Assembly: GCA_944389085.1 (NCBI GenBank)
Contig: CALXLB010000095.1
Coordinates: 1 to 33,216, forward strand
Reading direction: 5' to 3'
Length of the DNA stretch: 33,216 nucleotides
Source of the DNA: an uncultured Spirochaetaceae bacterium
GTDB taxonomy: Bacteria > Spirochaetota > Spirochaetia > Sphaerochaetales > Sphaerochaetaceae
Shown here piece after piece: positions 23,923-30,984 of the stretch. Made by a program: the position numbers and the translations under genes. The number at the start of each line of letters is the position of its first letter. Position 1 is the stretch's first letter. The notes below the pieces were generated by a model that was not told where the DNA came from, did no database searches, and was given only the letters and a program-made list of their open reading frames with translations.

Positions 23923-25982
23923 TGACTGAAAGAATTAAGGAAATGAAAAAATTCTTCGTAACTGACAAGAGACAGAAGGAATCCTGGCAGAATAAAACAG
24001 ATCAATATGCACTCGCTAGAACGATGACAGGCAAGAGCGATATAGACAGAGCCGCTATCCGCCTCAAGTTCGTCCTTGATAACGAGACTCCTGTAGTGTA
24101 TCCATTTGAGAAAATCGCTTTCACCAGAACGATACAGACAATTCCTGAATTATTCACAGAAGAGGAAATGCAGGAACTCTCAAGCAAGTTCCATATCCAT
24201 GAGAAAGGAGATGTCTGCAACATCAATGTAGACTACAGCATACTGATGAAAGCAGGATTCGCAGGAACTAAGCAAAAGCTTGAAGCCCTGATCAGCAATT
24301 CATCAGATGAGAGAAAAAAACATTACTGGTCGCTGCAGATAGACATTCTGGATAGTGTTCTCTCGCTTATGAAACGATATGTGAAGAAAGCTGAAGAAAC
24401 AAACAACATAACGGTCAGAGACACAATTGAATATCTTCTTGAAAAACCACCTGTCACCCTTCTTCAGGCAATGCAGATGTTCAGGATCATCCATTTCACC
24501 ATGTGGGCTGGAAGAAATTATCATAACACAATCGGACGCTTTGATCAGCTTTTCTATCCTGATTACAAACATGATCTGGACTGCGGAGTGCTGCATGACA
24601 GCAGCACGCTTGAGCTTGTAGAAGAATTCTGCCTCTCCTTCAACAGGGATAGCGATCTATATCCAGGCATGCAGCAAGGAGACAATGGGCAAAGCCTTGT
24701 ACTTGGTGGTTATGACCTCGATGGCAATGACATGTATAATGAATTCTCTGATATCGCCATGCAAGCCAGTCTTGACCTGCATCTCATTGATCCTAAAATC
24801 AATCTCCGTGTAAATAGCAAGACACCGCTTGACCGCTACATCCTCGGGACCCATATGACAAAGCAAGGTCTTGGTTTCCCACAATACTCCAATGATGATG
24901 TCGTTGTAAAAGGGCTTATAGACCTCGGATACAGACCAGAAGATGCCATCAACTATGTTGTAGCTGCATGCTGGGAATTCATCATCCCCGGGAAAGCTAT
25001 GGATATTCCGAACATAGCAGCATTCAGTTTCGCAGAATCAATCAGAAAAAACACGATTGAAAATCTTAGCAATGTAAAGTCTTTCAAGGAGTTTCTGAAT
25101 CTCGTAGATATGCAGATCAACAAAGATGCCAATGCATTGCTTGATTCTATTAAGGAAGTATATATTTTCCCAGCTCCATTCATTACGCTTATGATAGATG
25201 GCGCTGTAGAAAAAGCAAAAGATATCTCATTAGGAGCAGACTATAATAACTACGGCATCCACGGCACTGGAATCGCTACTGCAGTCGACTCTCTTGCAGA
25301 GATAAAAGAACATGTCTTTGATAAAAAAGATATAACTGCGGAAGAACTTATCAAAGGACTGGAAACCAATTTCGAAAGCAATGAGCGTATGGGAAACATA
25401 CTCAGGTACGATAAAGAGAAACTGGGGAATGACACAGAATCCACAAATACTCTGGCAGCTCATATCCTTTCAACATTTGCTGCAGCATTGAAAGAACGTA
25501 AAAACGAACGTGACGGCATATACAGACCAGGAACAGGTTCTGCAATGTATTACATATGGCATTCAGCAGAATTAGGCGCTACTCCTGACGGAAGGAAGAA
25601 AGGTGAAGTCATACCTGCAAATTATTCCCCTTCTCTTTTTTCCAGAGTCGATGGACCTGTATCTATAATCAAATCATTCGCCTATCCGGATTTAACAAAA
25701 GTCATAAACGGAGGCCCCCTGACAATTGAAATTCACGACACTGTTTTCCGTAACGATGAAAGCATCGAGAAGGTTGCCAGGCTGATTAAAACCTATATCG
25801 ATTTAGGAGGGCATCAGCTTCAAATCAATACTGTAAATAGAGACACCCTTCTAGATGCACAGAAACATCCAGAGAATTACAGGAATCTCATTGTCCGTGT
25901 CTGGGGGTGGAGCGGTTACTTTGTCGAACTCGACAAGTGCTATCAGGACCACATAATAGCAAGAATAGAGCTGGCAGTATGA
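23919..25982 (+). CDS. Glycyl radical enzyme of unassigned substrate
   Basis: A 687-aa pyruvate formate-lyase-like protein, shorter than PFL (about 760) and most dehydratase GREs (about 780-850). The thiyl cysteine is C351 in AACWEF, with E353 two residues on, the C-x-E pattern of GRE eliminases and decarboxylases, not the CC of PFL. The C-terminal glycyl loop is R660-V-W-G663-W followed by SGYFVELD. It deviates from the usual RV[CSA]GY at two positions, with Trp on both sides of the radical glycine. ATG 23919 overlaps the activase stop and has AGGAA/GAGG upstream; an in-frame GTG at 23907 is rejected. Co-regulated glycosidase and sugar importer suggest a carbohydrate-derived substrate. I cannot match it to a characterised GRE. 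Confidence 0.9.
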   Translation: MMTERIKEMKKFFVTDKRQKESWQNKTDQYALARTMTGKSDIDRAAIRLKFVLDNETPVVYPFEKIAFTRTIQTIPELFTEEEMQELSSKFHIHEKGDVCNINVDYSILMKAGFAGTKQKLEALISNSSDERKKHYWSLQIDILDSVLSLMKRYVKKAEETNNITVRDTIEYLLEKPPVTLLQAMQMFRIIHFTMWAGRNYHNTIGRFDQLFYPDYKHDLDCGVLHDSSTLELVEEFCLSFNRDSDLYPGMQQGDNGQSLVLGGYDLDGNDMYNEFSDIAMQASLDLHLIDPKINLRVNSKTPLDRYILGTHMTKQGLGFPQYSNDDVVVKGLIDLGYRPEDAINYVVAACWEFIIPGKAMDIPNIAAFSFAESIRKNTIENLSNVKSFKEFLNLVDMQINKDANALLDSIKEVYIFPAPFITLMIDGAVEKAKDISLGADYNNYGIHGTGIATAVDSLAEIKEHVFDKKDITAEELIKGLETNFESNERMGNILRYDKEKLGNDTESTNTLAAHILSTFAAALKERKNERDGIYRPGTGSAMYYIWHSAELGATPDGRKKGEVIPANYSPSLFSRVDGPVSIIKSFAYPDLTKVINGGPLTIEIHDTVFRNDESIEKVARLIKTYIDLGGHQLQINTVNRDTLLDAQKHPENYRNLIVRVWGWSGYFVELDKCYQDHIIARIELAV

Positions 25983-25990
25983 GGGAAGGA

Positions 25991-26029
25991 AAAGTGCATA
26001 TCATTTTTGTTGACAGCTCAAAGTGCATA
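25991..26029. repeat. 10-bp direct repeat around the second -35
   Basis: aaagtgcata occurs exactly at 25991-26000 and 26020-26029, start-to-start 29 bp, on either side of the TTGACA at 26010. It may be a binding site for a second regulator, or chance. Confidence 0.4.
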
Positions 26030-26038
26030 ACTTATCCT
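26010..26038 (+). promoter_or_regulatory. Promoter of the glycosidase-importer operon
   Basis: TTGACA (26010-26015), a 17-bp spacer and TATCCT (26033-26038), with start expected near 26045 inside the operator. This separates the glycosidase and transporter genes from the GRE operon as an independent transcription unit. Confidence 0.7.
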
Positions 26039-26042
26039 ATAT

Positions 26043-26062
26043 TTACATTAACGTTAATGTAA
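26043..26062. promoter_or_regulatory. LacI-type operator O2
   Basis: A 20-bp perfect palindrome whose central 16 bp (26045-26060) are identical to O1 at 21942-21957. It lies just after the -10, 20 bp before the glycosidase ATG. The two extra matching bases on each side suggest it may bind more tightly than O1. Confidence 0.85.
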
Positions 26063-26081
26063 CGTTTAGCATGGAGATATC

Positions 26082-27812
26082 ATGAAAAGAAACCAGTTTC
26101 CAGAGTACAATGATAAACTCGTTCAGAAGGATAAAATATTCACACCAGTCAATGGCGTGACTATTGATGGTGGAATCTTCAAAACCATATTTGATAACAA
26201 TATCGGCTTTCTCAAACAGTTCAGGATTGAAGACCTCTCCTACTGGTTCGACGTCAAAGCTGGACGTGAAGCGAAAGGTAAACCATTCAGAGGACATTTT
26301 GAAGATAACCTGAAAGGACAAACTGCTTATCAGCTTCTGATGGGGGCTGGCAATGCCCTCAGATGGACTGACGATGCAGAGCTAGAAAAGCTCGTCAATG
26401 AAGTACTTGATGTAATCGAATCAACTGCAGAACCTGACGGATATTGCATGGCTATTCCTAAAAACGAATTCCCAAGAAACGAATATCCTCATTATGTGAG
26501 AATATGGCTTACGTATGGCCTCATTGCCTCCTATCTTTCCGGGCATGACAGAGCCCTTGACATCCTCGGAAGATGGGAAAACTGGTTCAATTCATCCAGA
26601 GAGCTTCCTATCATCAAATATCTTGAACTCGCCTATCAGGGGATTGTTGCTTCTACAGCAGCATATATGACACCGATTGGAAGTGAAAAGGATCTGGAAA
26701 CAGTAGAAAAATACTATGAAGAAGACTGGCGTCTTGCACAGTTCTCCAGAGAAGAAAAGGACTGTGTTCAGACAAGGTTCCAGCCTGGACAGGAACCTCA
26801 TCCACATGGCAGCGAACTTGAAAGCCTTGAGGGATACCTCGATATGTTCAGAGCAACAGGTGCATATTACTATCTGGATGCCGTACTGGGTGCTGTGGAT
26901 ATGTACAGAAAGCATTGGCAGCATGTAGGCGGTGGTATTGTCATGTGTGAATTCCTGAAAGCAACTGAAGGCTGCAATACCCTCGATCCAAGAAGACCTT
27001 ACAACGAATTATGCTGCTCCTCTTTCTGGCTTCATATCTTCCAGCGCCTGCACAGGCTTTTCCCAGATAATGAATACTATGTCTCAGAAATCGAGAAATC
27101 ACTCTACAATGTTGCATTCGCAGATCAGGATGGAGAGGAAAGCATAAGATACTTTGCAGTTCTTGAAGGTACAAAGGTAAAGGGACAGGTTAACAGCTGC
27201 TGTACTGGTGTGGGAACAAGGATATTCGGATCTTTGCCTGAATACATATTCAGCATCTCCCCTTGCGATGTTTATGTCGATCTTTTCGCTTCCGCAACGC
27301 TTCACTATGGAGAGACAGCTCTGATTTCAATGAAAACAGACATGCCTTACTCAGGAGACGTGAAGATCAGTATAAAGAACGTCTCAAAACCATTTAAAAT
27401 GCATATCCGCATTCCGGATTGGGTTCCAGAAGCATTCGATATAGAAGGAAAAACAGTCACTCCAGGCAGCTATGCCGAATTCCAGATTGATAAAGACTGC
27501 GAGTTCAGTTTCACACTTAAGATGGAATTCAAAGTTCACTACTATAGCGGAGAAGCAGGATTCAGGAACAAGAATCGCGTCTGCTATACATATGGTCCAA
27601 TGCTCATGGCTTTTGTCGGGACTGACGATTTCCCCTACACGGGAACAACCGGAATCTCTCTTGAGGAATTCGATACAGATGACATCAGCAGCTTTGTTGA
27701 GAAGACTGAGAAGCCTCTTGTCTGGAAGGTGAAAGGCAAAGAAGCACTGCTCAAACCATATATGGATATTGTACAGGATGAAGGATTCGTCGTTTATCCA
27801 GTATGCAGATAA
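26082..27812 (+). CDS. GH127-like glycoside hydrolase (DUF1680 family)
   Basis: A 576-aa protein of the beta-L-arabinofuranosidase type: an (alpha/alpha)6-barrel region with FRGHFEDNL, LRWTDDAEL, ESLEGYLDMFRATG and HVGGGI, then a beta-rich C-terminal part. In Bifidobacterium HypBA1 the Zn site is Glu338, Cys340, Cys417 and Cys418, with a cysteine nucleophile. Here E309-L-C311 and the C373-C374 pair fall in the same order, so the metal/cysteine machinery seems kept. No signal peptide, so it acts in the cytoplasm on imported glycosides. GGAG lies five nt before ATG 26082. It is first gene of the O2-controlled operon, 14 bp before the binding-protein start. DUF1680 covers several specificities; the sugar cannot be named. 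Confidence 0.8.
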   Translation: MKRNQFPEYNDKLVQKDKIFTPVNGVTIDGGIFKTIFDNNIGFLKQFRIEDLSYWFDVKAGREAKGKPFRGHFEDNLKGQTAYQLLMGAGNALRWTDDAELEKLVNEVLDVIESTAEPDGYCMAIPKNEFPRNEYPHYVRIWLTYGLIASYLSGHDRALDILGRWENWFNSSRELPIIKYLELAYQGIVASTAAYMTPIGSEKDLETVEKYYEEDWRLAQFSREEKDCVQTRFQPGQEPHPHGSELESLEGYLDMFRATGAYYYLDAVLGAVDMYRKHWQHVGGGIVMCEFLKATEGCNTLDPRRPYNELCCSSFWLHIFQRLHRLFPDNEYYVSEIEKSLYNVAFADQDGEESIRYFAVLEGTKVKGQVNSCCTGVGTRIFGSLPEYIFSISPCDVYVDLFASATLHYGETALISMKTDMPYSGDVKISIKNVSKPFKMHIRIPDWVPEAFDIEGKTVTPGSYAEFQIDKDCEFSFTLKMEFKVHYYSGEAGFRNKNRVCYTYGPMLMAFVGTDDFPYTGTTGISLEEFDTDDISSFVEKTEKPLVWKVKGKEALLKPYMDIVQDEGFVVYPVCR

Positions 27813-27826
27813 AAGGAGGAAATCTA

Positions 27827-29125
27827 ATGAAGAAGGTACTTTGCGTTCTATGTATAATGCTGTGCGCACTGTCATCGATGTTCGCGGCCGGAAGCGCGGA
27901 GACTAAAGCCACCAGTGACCGTCCAGTGGTCAGAGTCTATTGCGGATGGGCTGAAACACAGCTTCCTAACTGGAGAGGACTTGTAGAGGAATATAACAGC
28001 AATCCTGACAACCCGATTACAATCCAGCTCGAATTCTTCGGCTCAAGCGGTTATTTCGACAGGCTTAACGCTGAATTCCTGGCAGGAGATCCACCAGAGG
28101 TATTCCAGCTTACAAAGACTGTATTCAATGAATATAGCGCAGCAGGAAGGCTCTATGATCTCCGTGACTATCTCGCTGAAACCGGCCTTAGTGAAACACT
28201 GAACAAAGGCGCTCAGGCATGGGCTGGTCCTCTTGTGAATGAAACAGGTGGAGTATATGGATTCCCAGATTTCGCAAACACAAGCTGTATTTTCTACAAC
28301 ACAAAGATGTTCGAAGAGTACGGAATTGAAGAGCCTACAGATATGGAAAGCCTCAGAGAAGCTGCCAGAATTCTCAATGAACATGGAAAGAAGGCTATTG
28401 TCACAGGTGCAAGCGACTGGTGTGCAACAGACCTTCTCTCAAAGGTCCAGGCTCAGCTCTGTGGTACAGACATCCTCATAGATGCTTATCTTGGCAATGC
28501 ACAGTACAATGATCCGATTCTCGTAGAAGCACTCACGATTGTCGACAACATGGTGAAAGAGAATATCATTGATCCATCAAGCGCAGATTACAACGATGAT
28601 GAAGCAATTGCAGAGTTCGTAAGCGGAAACGCGGGTATGTATACAGCACATACTGCTATGACAGCACCTATCGATTCAATGGCAGCAAGCATGCCTGGAT
28701 TCGAATACAACATCATCAAGAATATCGATTTCGTCGAAGATCCGCTTATCAGCGTTCCTGTAACATGGGGACAGATGTGGTGTATTCCAGCAGACTGCAA
28801 AAACCTTGACGGAGCTCTTGAAGCCCTCTCCTATCTCTTTGGTGAGTATGTTGCCAATGACACAGTTGAGAAAGTCGGAAAGATCTACAACGTTGAAAGC
28901 TGGAACAAGAACCTTACCCATCCGGCACTCAGGACAGCTGTAGATTATCAGATGCCTTCAAGTGCAACTGCTGATTCTTTCTATCTCGTTGATATGGTAT
29001 CCAGCAAGGTTCTCGAGAACCTCAACAGAGGAATCCAGCAGATGATCCAGGGAAGACTTACTCCTCAGGAGGTGCTCGACAACGCCCAGCAGACATGGGT
29101 TGATGAGCAGGCTCAGAGACAGTAA
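27827..29125 (+). CDS. ABC sugar transporter substrate-binding protein
   Basis: A 432-aa protein of the extracellular solute-binding family 1 (MalE/UgpB type). The signal peptide MKKVLCVLCIMLCALSSMFA is cut probably after AA before GSAE; the cysteines do not form a lipobox, so it should be a soluble periplasmic protein. Mature sequence shows GWAETQLPNWRGLVEEYN, PPEVFQLTK, GGVYGFPDFANTSCIFYN and FVSGNAGMYTAHTA, the usual order. ATG 27827 is set by a perfect AGGAGG (27814-27819). It binds the sugar or glycoside substrate and passes it to the two following permeases. A strong hairpin follows its stop. Confidence 0.93.
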   Translation: MKKVLCVLCIMLCALSSMFAAGSAETKATSDRPVVRVYCGWAETQLPNWRGLVEEYNSNPDNPITIQLEFFGSSGYFDRLNAEFLAGDPPEVFQLTKTVFNEYSAAGRLYDLRDYLAETGLSETLNKGAQAWAGPLVNETGGVYGFPDFANTSCIFYNTKMFEEYGIEEPTDMESLREAARILNEHGKKAIVTGASDWCATDLLSKVQAQLCGTDILIDAYLGNAQYNDPILVEALTIVDNMVKENIIDPSSADYNDDEAIAEFVSGNAGMYTAHTAMTAPIDSMAASMPGFEYNIIKNIDFVEDPLISVPVTWGQMWCIPADCKNLDGALEALSYLFGEYVANDTVEKVGKIYNVESWNKNLTHPALRTAVDYQMPSSATADSFYLVDMVSSKVLENLNRGIQQMIQGRLTPQEVLDNAQQTWVDEQAQRQ

Positions 29126-29140
29126 TAGCAAAACAATGGC

Positions 29141-29166
29141 GAATCTGGCTCTACGGGGCCAGATTC
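29141..29166 (+). promoter_or_regulatory. Intercistronic hairpin between binding protein and permease genes
   Basis: gaatctggc (29141-29149) and gccagattc (29158-29166) form a 9-bp perfect stem with an 8-nt loop and no strong T-run. It probably stabilises the upstream mRNA or partly terminates, giving more binding protein than permease, as known for mal operons. Confidence 0.65.
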
Positions 29167-29187
29167 ATTTATTCACGGAGTAGAAGA

Positions 29188-30090
29188 TTGAAAAGCAACA
29201 GAATAAGAGAAAATTATAGACTGAAATGGTTTGCAATTTTTCTGGTTCCAGCAATGATTATCTATACGATATTCTGGGCTGTTCCGATTTTATCTACCTT
29301 ATCATTCAGCTTCACCAACTGGTCGGGAATCACAGCATTCTCAAAAGCGGATTTCGTAGGTCTGAAGAATTTCAGGCAGATGGCCCACGATCCCATTTTC
29401 ATCCAGAGCCTCAAGAATAATTTCCAGTATGGAATCGTAATGGTAATTGCAGTTCCGCCATTGAGTTTCTTCATAGCCTATCTTCTCGATACCCATATTC
29501 CATTCAAGAAATTCTTCGGTTTTCTGGCATATATTCCAGCTATTCTCCCAACAGTTGTCGTAATGCTTCTCTGGCGCTGGATCCTCAACGCGCAATACGG
29601 GCTTGTCAACACATTCCTCAAAGCTGTAGGACTTGAGCAATTTGCAATAGGCTGGCTTTCAAATGTCGATACAGCTCTTTGGGCAGTCACATTTGTTTCC
29701 ATCTGGAAAACTGTCCCGACTTATACAATCCTTGCACTTGCTGGTTTGCAGCAGATACCTGTTGAATACAAAGAAGCTGCTATCATCGATGGCGCAAATG
29801 AATGGCAGCGGATAATACATATAATAATCCCTTCAATGCGCAGTGTATTCTACACGATATTCACGCTCGTCATCATCGATGTTTTCAGAGTGTTCGAACT
29901 TGTATACATCATGACAGAAGGCGGTCCTGGATACTATTCGACGGAAATGCTTCTGACATATATGTACAAATCCAGCTTCTCAAGTTACATGGCAGGTTAT
30001 GGTTCTGCGATTGCTACAACAACCATACTCATCGTACTTGTGATAACCGCGCTCAATCTGAAGTTTTCATCACGCTCAGAGGAGGACTGA
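29188..30090 (+). CDS. ABC sugar transporter permease 1 (MalF/UgpA type)
   Basis: A 300-aa inner-membrane permease with six predicted helices (first KWFAIFLVPAMIIYTIFWAV, here residues about 11-30). The cytoplasmic EAA loop, EYKEAAIIDGANEWQRIIHI, with its conserved glycine, contacts the ATPase. The start is TTG 29188 (MKSNRIRENY) with GGAG seven nt upstream. It is followed three bases after its stop by permease 2. It forms the heterodimeric channel with that protein. No ATPase gene is nearby, so a shared MsmX/UgpC-type ATPase elsewhere is expected. Confidence 0.93.
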   Translation: MKSNRIRENYRLKWFAIFLVPAMIIYTIFWAVPILSTLSFSFTNWSGITAFSKADFVGLKNFRQMAHDPIFIQSLKNNFQYGIVMVIAVPPLSFFIAYLLDTHIPFKKFFGFLAYIPAILPTVVVMLLWRWILNAQYGLVNTFLKAVGLEQFAIGWLSNVDTALWAVTFVSIWKTVPTYTILALAGLQQIPVEYKEAAIIDGANEWQRIIHIIIPSMRSVFYTIFTLVIIDVFRVFELVYIMTEGGPGYYSTEMLLTYMYKSSFSSYMAGYGSAIATTTILIVLVITALNLKFSSRSEED

Positions 30091-30093
30091 AAT

Positions 30094-30921
30094 ATGAAGA
30101 AGATTATAGGAAGAATGCTCATCATATTATTTCTCCTCGTACTTACCCTGCTTACATTGGCCCCGCTTATCTGGACTGTCATCTCCTCATTCAAGACAGC
30201 AGGCGAATTGATGCTGCGGCCATGGTCGATGCCTGCAACTCCCCAGTTCAAGAACTATGCAGATGCCTGGAGAATGGGAAATTTCGGAACATATTTCATG
30301 AACAGCATAATCATAACAGGATTCTCATTGCTTCTGATGATTCTGTTCTCTTCAATGGCTGCTTTCGGGCTCAGTCACTATAAGACAAAGCTCAATCATG
30401 GAGCGCTCCTCTATCTTCTCTTCGGACAGATGATAAGTGCCGCCATGGTGATTTTCCCTCTTGTCATCATTCTGCAGAAAATGAATCTAACTGATTCATA
30501 CCTTGGAATCTGTCTTGTCTACACAGCAGGAGGTATTCCATTCACGGTATTCGTACTGACCAATTTCTTCAAGACTGTACCGCAAGGACTTTTTGAAGCC
30601 GCACAGATTGATGGCTGCAGTGAAGTTAAGCAATTCGTATCAATAGCTATCCCTTTGATAAAAAGCGGTCTTGCGACAGTTTTCCTGTATCAGTTCATGT
30701 GGGTATGGAATGAATTCACAATCGGCTTCACTCTCATCAGATCGTCATCGATGAGAACACTCCCCGTTGGTCTCTATACTTCTGTCTTCGGTGTTCTGCA
30801 GACGAACTATGTCGTGGCTTTTGCTGGTACTGTGATTGTCAGCATCCCGACAGTGCTGATTTACCTGGTCTTCCAGAAATATCTTGTCAAAGGTCTCCTT
30901 GCAGGCTCAATCAAAGCCTGA
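30094..30921 (+). CDS. ABC sugar transporter permease 2 (MalG/UgpE type)
   Basis: A 275-aa permease with six helices. The N-terminal LLTLAPLIWTVISSFKT is characteristic of MalG-type proteins, and the EAA loop reads LFEAAQIDGCSEVKQFVSIA. It starts three bases after the permease 1 stop, with GGAGG about nine nt upstream, and ends the operon before a terminator. It pairs with permease 1 for uptake of the sugar bound by the upstream binding protein. The family is Carbohydrate Uptake Transporter-1, which takes oligosaccharides and glycosides, in line with a cytoplasmic glycosidase encoded in the same operon. Confidence 0.94.
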   Translation: MKKIIGRMLIILFLLVLTLLTLAPLIWTVISSFKTAGELMLRPWSMPATPQFKNYADAWRMGNFGTYFMNSIIITGFSLLLMILFSSMAAFGLSHYKTKLNHGALLYLLFGQMISAAMVIFPLVIILQKMNLTDSYLGICLVYTAGGIPFTVFVLTNFFKTVPQGLFEAAQIDGCSEVKQFVSIAIPLIKSGLATVFLYQFMWVWNEFTIGFTLIRSSSMRTLPVGLYTSVFGVLQTNYVVAFAGTVIVSIPTVLIYLVFQKYLVKGLLAGSIKA

Positions 30922-30945
30922 AGAGATATTGCAACCCCTATCCCT

Positions 30946-30975
30946 GCTCCGGGAGAAAAACCTCCTGGAGCTTTT
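30946..30975 (+). terminator. Intrinsic terminator of the sugar operon
   Basis: gctccgggag (30946-30955) pairs with ctcctggagc (30962-30971), one G-T wobble, and is followed by TTTT. It lies 24 bp after the permease 2 stop. Confidence 0.8.
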
Positions 30976-30984
30976 CATTTCTCG

